5,144 nt of DNA, taken from Dehalococcoidales bacterium. GTDB lineage: Bacteria; Chloroflexota; Dehalococcoidia; Dehalococcoidales; RBG-16-60-22. Made by a program: the position numbers and the translations under genes. A model generated the notes under the pieces. The model did no database searches, was not told where the DNA came from, and saw only the letters and a list, made by a program, of their open reading frames with translations. Below are positions 1-5,144 of this stretch, piece after piece (the first letter of the stretch is position 1; every line of letters begins with the position of its first letter). The stretch lies in contig JAUWGD010000124.1 in NCBI GenBank assembly GCA_030606585.1, forward strand, positions 1-5,144, given 5' to 3'.

Positions 1-892
1 CAGACGTATGGGCAAGACCAGAGTAATCGCCGAGACGGGTGCCGGCCAGCACGGGGTCGCCGCGGCTACCGTCTGCGCCATGCTCGGACTGGAATGTATT
101 ATCTACATGGGCGTCGAGGATATCCGGCGGCAGGCGCCCAACGTCAACAGGATAAAGCTGGCGGGCGCCGAAGTAGTCCCCGTTACGTCGGGGAGTCAGA
201 CCCTTAAAGACGCTATCAACGAAGCCATCCGCGATTGGGTCAGCAACGTACGCAATACCCATTATTTACTGGGCTCGGTGGTCGGGCCGCACCCATATCC
301 CGTGATTGTCCGCGACTTCCAGTCGATTATCGGACGCGAGGTGAAGGAACAGGTGCTGGAAAAATACCACCGCCTGCCCGACTACCTGGTGGCATGCGTC
401 GGCGGGGGCAGCAACAGCATCGGTCTTTTCCACCCGTTTTATAACGATAAAGACGTAAAATTCATCGGGGTCGAGGCGGGGGGACTGGGACTGGCTACCG
501 GAAAGCACTCGGCTGCCCTGCTTACGGGCAAGGCCGGAGTCCTGCATGGAACGAAGTCCTATCTCATGGAGAACGAGCATGGCCAGATATTGGAAACTCA
601 CAGCATCGCGCCGGGGCTTGACTATCCGGGGGTGGGACCGGAGCACAGCTTTTATAAAGACAGCGGCAGGGCCACCTACGTGTCCGTTACCGACAAGCAG
701 GCGCTGGAAGGGTTCAAGCTGCTGTGCGAGACCGAGGGAATCATCCCGGCGCTGGAGCCGGCCCACGCGATATATCACGTCGCTGAAATGGCAGGTAAAC
801 TGCCGAAAGAGCAGTTGATAATCATTAACCTTTCGGGGCGGGGGGATAAAGACCTGGAAATCGTCGCGGAAGTCATGGGGATGGAGCCATGA
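1..892 (+). CDS. trpB: Tryptophan synthase beta chain (TrpB1), 5'-truncated by the window edge
   Basis: This is the PLP enzyme that condenses indole with L-serine to give L-tryptophan, working in the cytoplasm as the beta half of the alpha2-beta2 complex. The reading frame is open from base 2 and about 296 residues are visible; the family is near 400, so roughly 100 N-terminal residues, including the HKIN-type PLP lysine, lie upstream. Numbering from the Met at base 8, visible landmarks are ETGAGQHG (residues 9-16, with the catalytic Glu E9), the GPHPYP segment of the communication domain (93-98), the phosphate-binding GGGSN loop (132-136), GLDYPGVGP (203-211, with the serine-binding Asp D205), EGIIPALE (243-250) and LSGRGDKD (275-282, with S276 facing the PLP ring nitrogen). 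All key residues in the visible part are intact. The stop overlaps the trpA start (ATGA), so translational coupling is likely. The truncation is a window effect, not evidence of a pseudogene. Confidence 0.97.
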   Translation, partial: RRMGKTRVIAETGAGQHGVAAATVCAMLGLECIIYMGVEDIRRQAPNVNRIKLAGAEVVPVTSGSQTLKDAINEAIRDWVSNVRNTHYLLGSVVGPHPYPVIVRDFQSIIGREVKEQVLEKYHRLPDYLVACVGGGSNSIGLFHPFYNDKDVKFIGVEAGGLGLATGKHSAALLTGKAGVLHGTKSYLMENEHGQILETHSIAPGLDYPGVGPEHSFYKDSGRATYVSVTDKQALEGFKLLCETEGIIPALEPAHAIYHVAEMAGKLPKEQLIIINLSGRGDKDLEIVAEVMGMEP

Positions 893-1686
893 GCCAGATT
901 ACGTCAGCATTCAAGCCGGGACACAAGGCGCTGATAGCCTACATTACCGCAGGCTATCCCGATATTGAAAGTACGCCGGCAATAGCCGCGGCGCTGGCCG
1001 AAAACGGCTGCGATATCATCGAGCTGGGCATACCGTTTTCCGACCCGCTGGCGGACGGCGCTACCATTCAGAAATCAAGCTATCAGGCGCTGCTGAGCGG
1101 CACCACCCCACAGGTCTGCCTGGAGGCAGCCGCGGAGATAAGAAAGCGGATAGCCACGCCACTGGCTTTTATGACCTACTACAATCCGATACTCAACTAC
1201 GGGCTGGAGTCTTTCTGCCGCAGCTGCGTCAAAGCCGGCATAAACGGACTGATAGTCCCCGATTTACCCCCGGAAGAGGGAGGAGAACTGGAAGATATCA
1301 CGCGAAAGTATGACCTGGACCTTGTCTACCTGCTGGCGCCCACCAGCACCGATGACAGGATTGAGGTAATGGCGGAGAGGTCTAGGGGGTTTATTTACCT
1401 TGTCTCTCTTACTGGCGTGACCGGCGCCAGAGACACGTTATCGCCGGAGCTGGAAGGATTCGTTAAAAACGTCAGGGGAAAGACGAAGCAGCCTTTATGC
1501 GTGGGGTTCGGGATATCCACTCTGGAACAGGCCCGGCGCGTCGCATCAGTAGCCGACGGCGTAATCGTCGGCAGCCGACTCATTCAACTGATTGAAGAAG
1601 ATAATACGCTTGCCTCGCTAAATGCTTTCGTTTTAAGTCTGCGTAAGGCACTCGATTCATTTGAAATATTGAAGGAGGTGAGTTAA
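889..1686 (+). CDS. trpA: Tryptophan synthase alpha chain
   Basis: TrpA cleaves indole-3-glycerol phosphate to indole and glyceraldehyde-3-phosphate and passes indole through a tunnel to TrpB. The protein has 265 residues, the usual length for this TIM-barrel family. Seen directly: ELGIPFSDPLADG (residues 45-57) with the catalytic pair E45 and D56 (Salmonella E49 and D60), MTYYNP (95-100), VPDLPPEE (123-130), the loop-6 motif SLTGVTGAR (173-181) with its conserved Thr, and the phosphate-binding segments GFGIS (206-210) and VGSR (227-230). One small variation is DGAT where DGPT is common. The ATG at 889 is chosen because it overlaps the trpB stop in ATGA and has a G-rich Shine-Dalgarno-like stretch (GGGGATGGAG, 877-886) inside trpB. 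It therefore looks translationally coupled to trpB, as expected for subunits of one complex. The last codons contain a perfect anti-SD complement that serves no obvious start. Confidence 0.98.
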   Translation: MSQITSAFKPGHKALIAYITAGYPDIESTPAIAAALAENGCDIIELGIPFSDPLADGATIQKSSYQALLSGTTPQVCLEAAAEIRKRIATPLAFMTYYNPILNYGLESFCRSCVKAGINGLIVPDLPPEEGGELEDITRKYDLDLVYLLAPTSTDDRIEVMAERSRGFIYLVSLTGVTGARDTLSPELEGFVKNVRGKTKQPLCVGFGISTLEQARRVASVADGVIVGSRLIQLIEEDNTLASLNAFVLSLRKALDSFEILKEVS

Positions 1687-1689
1687 TAT
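1661..1689 (+). promoter_or_regulatory. Candidate sigma-70-type promoter for the TrpB2 gene
   Basis: TTGAAA (1661-1666, 5 of 6 to the -35 consensus) is followed after 17 bp by TAATAT (1684-1689, 4 of 6 to the -10 consensus). It lies across the end of trpA, just before the AT-rich gap leading to the TrpB2 gene. No terminator is visible between trpA and that gene, so this would allow separate or boosted expression, not obligatory independence. AT-rich sequence produces such matches by chance, so this is only a candidate. Confidence 0.3.
1674..1681 (+). other. Orphan Shine-Dalgarno sequence at the end of trpA
   Basis: GGAGGTGA at 1674-1681 is a full complement to the 3' end of 16S rRNA and sits in the last codons of trpA. 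No ATG, GTG or TTG follows at a workable 4-12 nt distance: the next bases are GTTAATATATAG, and the first ATG is at 1705. It may be coincidental (it encodes the C-terminal KEV) or a remnant of a former closely spaced downstream gene. Confidence 0.4.
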
Positions 1690-1752
1690 ATAGTTTTACA
1701 TATTATGGCTAAAGAGCCTCATACCAACGAATATCAACAAAATCGATACAAA

Positions 1753-1758
1753 AGGAGG
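1753..1758 (+). promoter_or_regulatory. Ribosome binding site deciding the GTG start of the TrpB2 gene
   Basis: AGGAGG, within the run AAAAGGAGGAAAAA, lies 5 nt before the GTG at 1764. It is the strongest initiation signal in the gap and fixes the start at GTG over the in-frame ATG at 1800, which has no such site and would remove the conserved N-terminal residues. Confidence 0.85.
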
Positions 1759-1763
1759 AAAAA

Positions 1764-3134
1764 GTGGAAAGAACCAAGTTTATCCTTGACGAAAATGACA
1801 TGCCCAAGCAGTGGTACAATATCCAGGCAGACCTGCCGGAGCCGCTACCGCCGGTCTTGCACCCCGGCACCGGCAAACCGGTAACTCCTGATGACCTGGC
1901 TCCCTTATTTCCTATGGAGCTCATCATGCAGGAGGTCAGCACCGAGCGTTACATTGATATCCCGGAAGAGGTGCAGGCGATCTACAAGACCTGGCGGCCC
2001 ACCGTCCTGCACCGGGCATACCGCCTGGAGAAGGCACTGGACACCCCGGCCAAGATATTCTACAAATATGAAGGCACCAGCCAGGCGGGGAGCCACAAGC
2101 CCAACACCGCTGTCGCCCAGGCCTACTACAACAAGAAGGAAGGCATCAAGCGCATGACTACCGAGACCGGCGCCGGGCAGTGGGGCAGCGCCCTGTCTAT
2201 GGGCTGCATGTTCTTCGGCATCGAGCTCAAGGTCTACATGGTCAGCATCAGCTATCACCAGAAGCCCTACCGCCGTATCATGATGGAGACCTGGGGAGCC
2301 AAGTGCGTGGCGAGTCCGAGTACCGATACCAAGGCGGGACGGGACATGCTGGCCAAAGACCCCGACTGCCCCGGCAGCCTCGGGCTGGCTATCAGCGAAG
2401 CCGTTGAAGACTGCGTGGGCCGGGATGATACCCACTATTCACTGGGCAGCGTCTTAAACCATGTCCTGCTGCACCAGACCATAAACGGTCTGGAGACAAG
2501 GAAACTGATGATGGAGCAGGCAGACGCCTACCCCGACATTATCGTCGGCTGCATCGGCGGCGGCTCCAACTACGCCGGTATGTTCCTGCCCTTCGTCAAG
2601 GACAAGATTGAAGGCAGGAAGCCAGACCTTCGCATCATCAATGTTGAGCCAGCCAGTTGTCCCACCCTGACCAAGGGACCTTACGCCTATGACTTCGGAG
2701 ATGTGGCTGGTCTTACCCCCCTTCTCAAGATGTACACCCTGGGCCACGATTTTATACCACCGCCGGTTCACGCCGGAGGCCTGCGATATCACGGCATGGC
2801 GCCCATCATCTGCCACCTGCACAGGCTGGGGCTGGTTGAAGCCCGTGCGGAGCACCAGATGGGCACCTTTGAGGCCGGGATACAATTTGCCCGCACCGAG
2901 GGCATCATCAGCGCCCCGGAGACCAACCATGCTATCAGGGTAACCATTGACGAAGCCCTGAAGTGTAAAGAGGAAGGCAAGTCTAAGGTAATCCTGCTGG
3001 CACACAGCGGGCACGGTCACGTTGATATGGCTGCCTACGAAGACTATCTATCGGGCAAGCTGGAAGACTACGCCTACCCCGAAGACAAGGTGAAAGAGGC
3101 GCTGGCCCACTTGCCCCAGGTACCCGGGGCATAA
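1764..3134 (+). CDS. trpB2: TrpB2-type tryptophan synthase beta chain (TrpB-like PLP enzyme)
   Basis: This is a fold-type II PLP enzyme of the TrpB2 family, which makes tryptophan from indole. It has 456 residues, longer than TrpB1 because of the family's N-terminal extension (about residues 1-95, including QWYNIQADLPEPLPP). Seen directly: GSHKPNTA (109-116) with PLP-binding K112, ETGAGQWG (134-141) with Trp where TrpB1 has His, SLGSVLNHVLLHQT (226-239), GGGSN (265-269), HAGGLRYHG (336-344), EGIISAPETNHA (379-390) and HSGHGHVD (414-421) with S415. R341 falls where TrpB1 has its serine-binding Asp. TrpB2 enzymes have been described as preferring O-phosphoserine, and the arginine fits that. The GTG start is set by AGGAGG 5 nt upstream. 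The gene lies 77 bp after trpA in the same direction and ends before a strong terminator. Whether it partners TrpA or salvages free indole cannot be told from sequence. RPTVL (78-82) replaces the more usual RPTPL. Confidence 0.93.
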   Translation: MERTKFILDENDMPKQWYNIQADLPEPLPPVLHPGTGKPVTPDDLAPLFPMELIMQEVSTERYIDIPEEVQAIYKTWRPTVLHRAYRLEKALDTPAKIFYKYEGTSQAGSHKPNTAVAQAYYNKKEGIKRMTTETGAGQWGSALSMGCMFFGIELKVYMVSISYHQKPYRRIMMETWGAKCVASPSTDTKAGRDMLAKDPDCPGSLGLAISEAVEDCVGRDDTHYSLGSVLNHVLLHQTINGLETRKLMMEQADAYPDIIVGCIGGGSNYAGMFLPFVKDKIEGRKPDLRIINVEPASCPTLTKGPYAYDFGDVAGLTPLLKMYTLGHDFIPPPVHAGGLRYHGMAPIICHLHRLGLVEARAEHQMGTFEAGIQFARTEGIISAPETNHAIRVTIDEALKCKEEGKSKVILLAHSGHGHVDMAAYEDYLSGKLEDYAYPEDKVKEALAHLPQVPGA

Positions 3135-3137
3135 ACA

Positions 3138-3163
3138 CCCCCCACCCAACCCATACGGCCCCC
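3138..3163 (-). other. G-quadruplex-pattern tract (minus strand)
   Basis: The plus strand has C-runs of 6, 3, 3 and 5 (3138-3143, 3145-3147, 3150-3152, 3159-3163) separated by 1, 2 and 6 nt. The minus strand, which is the template for the TrpB2 gene, therefore carries four G-runs that meet the usual G3+N1-7 rule. It begins 4 nt after the TrpB2 stop and shares bases with both arms of the inverted-repeat structure. The pattern is certain; its folding and any role in transcription termination are not. Confidence 0.5.
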
Positions 3164-3209
3164 TCTCCCGCTCAGGGGGAGGGGGTTTCTTCTCTGCGGT
3201 TTGGGTGGG
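3141..3209. repeat. Inverted repeat enclosing the terminator hairpin
   Basis: CCCACCCAA (3141-3149) is the exact reverse complement of TTGGGTGGG (3201-3209). The pairing extends by CC/GG (3150-3151 with 3198-3199) if T3200 is bulged. The arms flank the terminator hairpin at 3159-3185, giving a two-tier stem. It could be a dispersed REP-like element, an extended terminator, or chance pairing in a low-complexity G/C-run stretch. Confidence 0.55.
3159..3195 (+). terminator. Intrinsic terminator of the trp block
   Basis: An 11-bp stem joins CCCCCTCTCCC (3159-3169) to GGGGGAGGGGG (3175-3185), with one T-G wobble and a 5-nt loop GCTCA. It is followed by the pyrimidine tract TTTCTTCTCT (3186-3195). 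It lies 24 nt after the TrpB2 stop and ahead of the htrA promoter, so it should isolate htrA from the trp genes. There is no T-run on the other side, so it acts only in the plus direction. Confidence 0.85.
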
Positions 3210-3230
3210 AAAAGATAACTTCATAATATC

Positions 3231-3256
3231 TTAACAATTCTGCCCTATGCTATAAT
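3231..3256 (+). promoter_or_regulatory. htrA promoter with extended -10 element
   Basis: TGCTATAAT (3248-3256) is a perfect extended -10 (TGN followed by the consensus TATAAT). A -35-like TTAACA (3231-3236) is 14 bp away, shorter than the usual 16-18, and an extended -10 can make up for a weak -35. Transcription would be expected to start near 3262-3264, only 4-6 nt before the htrA ATG at 3268. Confidence 0.65.
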
Positions 3257-3267
3257 ATTATACAGAT

Positions 3268-4404
3268 ATGAAACGACCCAATTTAAAAGCGCTGTTTATT
3301 ATTATTGTCCTTGCCCTGTCGCTAATGGTGACATTGGGTCAGGGCTGTATAATCATCGGCACGCCGGAGATAACGGAGCCGCCACCGGAGCCGACTCCGG
3401 CGCCCGTTCCCGAACCCATTAATCCCGAATGGACGCCGCCGTTGACGACAAACAATCGGACGGTAGAACTGCCCAGTATCGCCGACGTGGTGGCGCTGGT
3501 CAAACCATCGGTGGTAGCCATCACCACGGAATTGGTGTCTTATGACTTTTTCAATCGGCAGTACACACAGGAAGGAGCCGGCTCCGGCTGGATTATCGAC
3601 GAGGACGGCATCATCGTTACCAATAACCATGTCATTGAAGGTGCCACGAGTATCACCGTGACAATGGATAACGGCGATTCCTATACCGCCGATATCGATA
3701 CTATCGCCACCGACCCTCTTAACGACCTGGCGATATTGAAAATCGACGCCGAAGGCCTGCCGGCGCTCAAGAGAGGAGAAACGTCCTCGATGAGGGTCGG
3801 CGACTGGGTGATAGCCATAGGCAATGCCCTCGGCCAGGGTATCCGCGCTACCGAGGGAATTATCAGCCGTAAAGCCGTAAACCTTCCGGTGTCCCAGGGG
3901 CAGACACTTTACAACCTCATCGAGACCAGCGCCGCCATCAACCCCGGCAACAGCGGCGGACCCCTGGTGAACCTTGCCGGCGAGGTTATCGGCATCACCA
4001 GCGCCAAGGTCGCCCAGATAGGCGTCGAAGGCATGGGCTACGCCATCAACATCGACACCGCCGTGCCCATTATCCAGGAACTGGTCAACAAGGGATACGT
4101 AACGAGGCCATGGCTGGGGGTGGGACTATATACGGTTGACCAGATAGCGATAAGGCAACTCCGGCTTTCAATAGACTACGGCGTGGTGCTGGTGCAGGTG
4201 GTAGCCAACGGGCCGGCAGATAAGGCCGAATTGAAGGAAGGCGACGTTATCGTCGGTATAGGCGGCGAGGAAATATTCGATGTACACGAACTAACACAAA
4301 TCCTGCACTTGTCGGAAATCGGTGAGCCGCTGGAAATCAAGTACTGGCGCGGCGACACGGAATATACCACCAAGGTAATACCCATCGAAAGCCCCAGGCC
4401 TTAA
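3268..4404 (+). CDS. HtrA/DegP-like trypsin-type serine protease with one PDZ domain, membrane-anchored
   Basis: This is an S1C-family envelope protease expected to degrade or sense misfolded extracytoplasmic proteins. Domain order in 378 residues: a basic N-terminus and hydrophobic segment (about 1-31), a Pro-rich linker rich in PEP repeats (about 33-58), a protease domain (about 72-270) and a PDZ domain (about 281-370). The catalytic triad is intact: H121 in TNNHVIEGA, D153 in NDLAILKI and S229 in NPGNSGGPL. C27 follows a poor lipobox (G-Q-G at -3 to -1, Leu at -4), so the segment may be an uncleaved anchor or a lipoprotein signal. The loop before the protease core is short, unlike E. coli DegP, and resembles DegS or monoderm HtrA. 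The ATG at 3268 is the earliest possible start because an in-frame TAA sits at 3253-3255, within the -10 box. There is no Shine-Dalgarno. The gene has its own promoter and converges on ileS. Family assignment is secure; the exact paralogue (htrA, degP, degQ or degS) is not. Confidence 0.96.
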   Translation: MKRPNLKALFIIIVLALSLMVTLGQGCIIIGTPEITEPPPEPTPAPVPEPINPEWTPPLTTNNRTVELPSIADVVALVKPSVVAITTELVSYDFFNRQYTQEGAGSGWIIDEDGIIVTNNHVIEGATSITVTMDNGDSYTADIDTIATDPLNDLAILKIDAEGLPALKRGETSSMRVGDWVIAIGNALGQGIRATEGIISRKAVNLPVSQGQTLYNLIETSAAINPGNSGGPLVNLAGEVIGITSAKVAQIGVEGMGYAINIDTAVPIIQELVNKGYVTRPWLGVGLYTVDQIAIRQLRLSIDYGVVLVQVVANGPADKAELKEGDVIVGIGGEEIFDVHELTQILHLSEIGEPLEIKYWRGDTEYTTKVIPIESPRP

Positions 4405-4420
4405 GCTAAGCCGTCTTTTT
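4397..4420 (+). terminator. Candidate terminator of htrA, spanning both stop codons
   Basis: GGCCTTA (4397-4403) pairs with TAAGCC (4407-4412), giving 6 bp with one bulged C and a 3-nt loop (AGC). TTTTT follows at 4416-4420. The stem contains the htrA TAA and the ileS TAG, and the T-tract lies in the last ileS codons (antisense). The hairpin is short, so strength is uncertain. In the ileS direction no T-run follows, so ileS must end inside htrA or by another mechanism. Confidence 0.4.
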
Positions 4421-5144
4421 CACACCCAGTAAAATGGTATAGCCGCTTATCTTATATGTATCTTTAAGGTCAACGTCATCGGGAACGGCGTCCTCTAATT
4501 TACGAGCCAGTGTCTCCTGCATAACGTAATCGGCAAAAGACGAAAGCGACTGCATGATAAAGGCGTCCGCCTCGTAATACATGAGGATATGGTCGGCAAT
4601 ATCATAGCCGGCCGAGCGGCGCATATTCTGGACGCGATGGACTATCTCGCGCGCCATGCCCTCGGCTTCAAGCTCGGCGGTGATAAATGTCGAGATAGAC
4701 ACGCTATTACCCGTCTCACTGACTACGATACAGCCCGTCCCTTCCATCCCGGCCACCTTTTCCACAGAATCGTATATCAACTCTTTGACGTTAAGCTCTT
4801 CCAGTACCAGAGGCGCAACTCTATCCAGAGCCCGCTTTTCTTGGTCGGAAGACACCCCGACAGATAATGTTTCCAAGGGCTGGCGAACTTTGATGCCGGC
4901 CCGGCTCCGCGCCGAGCGACCCAAGCTGCAGACCTTCATGGCGAGGCGGTTATCTTCGGCAAGCTGCTTATCTATTTTCCCCTCGTCAGCCGCCGGGAAA
5001 TCCGCCAGGTGCACGCTTTCCGGAGCACCGGGGAAAGCCGACAGTACCAGGTTTTGATAGAGCTCCTCGGCGAGGAAGGGGGTAAAGGGGGCTATCAATT
5101 TGGCCAGCGTTACCAGGCACTCGTAAAGGGTGTTATAGGCGGAC
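4406..5144 (-). CDS. ileS: Isoleucyl-tRNA synthetase, C-terminal part (5' end outside the window)
   Basis: IleRS charges tRNA-Ile with isoleucine in the cytoplasm. About 245 C-terminal residues are visible of a protein usually near 1000. The frame stays open to the window edge, beginning SAYNTLYECLVTLAK and running into LIAPFTPFLAEELYQN, which is typical of the anticodon-binding domain of IleRS. Further signatures are ARSRAGIKVRQPL (which recognisably matches the family's A-R-S/K-A-G-I-K-V-R-Q-P-L motif) and EGMAREIVHRVQNMRRSAGYDIADHI, the C-terminal domain typical of the eukaryote/archaea-like IleRS class. The Cys-rich zinc finger that ends E. coli-type IleS is absent. Members of this class are often naturally resistant to mupirocin; that is family knowledge and not shown here. 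The region between NVKELIYD and TAELEAEGMAR looks shorter than I recall for the class. TTG at 5098 is an internal Leu codon and not the start. The TAG stop is 1 nt from the htrA stop. Confidence 0.95.
   Translation of the reverse strand, partial: SAYNTLYECLVTLAKLIAPFTPFLAEELYQNLVLSAFPGAPESVHLADFPAADEGKIDKQLAEDNRLAMKVCSLGRSARSRAGIKVRQPLETLSVGVSSDQEKRALDRVAPLVLEELNVKELIYDSVEKVAGMEGTGCIVVSETGNSVSISTFITAELEAEGMAREIVHRVQNMRRSAGYDIADHILMYYEADAFIMQSLSSFADYVMQETLARKLEDAVPDDVDLKDTYKISGYTILLGVKKTA

Noticed and set aside
266..778. 170-residue minus-strand open frame inside trpB
   Set aside because: It is antisense to a clearly conserved TrpB sequence and has no recognisable motif of its own. GC-rich coding DNA commonly leaves such antisense frames open.
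1..892. trpB as a decayed pseudogene because it lacks the PLP lysine
   Set aside because: The missing part lies beyond the window edge. The frame is open to base 2 and every visible catalytic residue is intact.
1687..1763. Possible trp attenuator, T-box or riboswitch in the trpA-trpB2 gap
   Set aside because: At 77 nt it is too short for a T-box or known aptamer. There is no terminator hairpin with a T-run and no adjacent Trp codons.
1705..1881. Short plus-strand ORF of about 58 codons starting ATGGCTAAAGAG, possible leader peptide
   Set aside because: It has no ribosome binding site at a useful distance, runs out of frame through the TrpB2 start, becomes Arg/Ser-rich in the overlap and has no tryptophan run as an attenuator peptide would.
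1905..3020. Two long minus-strand open frames (1905-2435 and 2454-3020) antisense to the TrpB2 gene
   Set aside because: They mirror the codon pattern of the TrpB2 gene, show low-complexity composition and no domain signature.
4589..5057. Plus-strand open frames (4589-4867 and 4656-5057) opposite ileS
   Set aside because: They are shadows of the conserved ileS coding sequence on the other strand, with no motif or initiation signal.

Overview
The window reads as an ordinary stretch of chromosome from a GC-rich bacterium. It holds five protein-coding genes and no mobile element, CRISPR array, rRNA or tRNA. The lineage is inferred, not proven. The combination of a trpB-trpA pair followed by a TrpB2 paralogue, a membrane-anchored single-PDZ HtrA and an IleS with a eukaryote/archaea-like C-terminal region would fit Chloroflexota (Dehalococcoidia-like) or another deep-branching, probably anaerobic, lineage.

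Left half (1-3134, + strand): the 3' three quarters of trpB (its N-terminus, including the PLP lysine, lies outside the window) overlaps trpA by an ATGA stop/start. A 77-bp AT-rich gap follows, then a second, complete tryptophan synthase beta chain of the TrpB2 family that starts with GTG behind a strong Shine-Dalgarno. Together they form the last steps of tryptophan synthesis: TrpA releases indole from indole-3-glycerol phosphate and TrpB condenses it with serine. TrpB2 carries an arginine where TrpB has its serine-binding aspartate, which fits the O-phosphoserine preference described for TrpB2 enzymes. The locus may therefore encode two beta chains with different co-substrates. A possible internal promoter at the end of trpA could drive trpB2 separately.

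Middle (3135-3267): a compact non-coding stretch that holds a strong intrinsic terminator closing the trp block. The hairpin is nested inside a second inverted repeat, and a C-rich tract gives the minus strand a G-quadruplex pattern. A perfect extended -10 promoter lies only 11 nt before the next ATG, so the htrA transcript is probably leaderless or nearly so.

Right half (3268-5144): a complete HtrA/DegP-like serine protease (+ strand) with signal/anchor, proline-rich linker, intact His-Asp-Ser triad and one PDZ domain. It converges on the 3' end of ileS (minus strand, 5' end outside the window), with a single base between the two stop codons. A short hairpin with a T-tract spans both stops and may terminate htrA. 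I see no strong sign of an undescribed system. The most interesting points are the TrpB/TrpB2 active-site contrast, the apparently leaderless htrA, the nested terminator structure and an apparently shortened segment in IleS.
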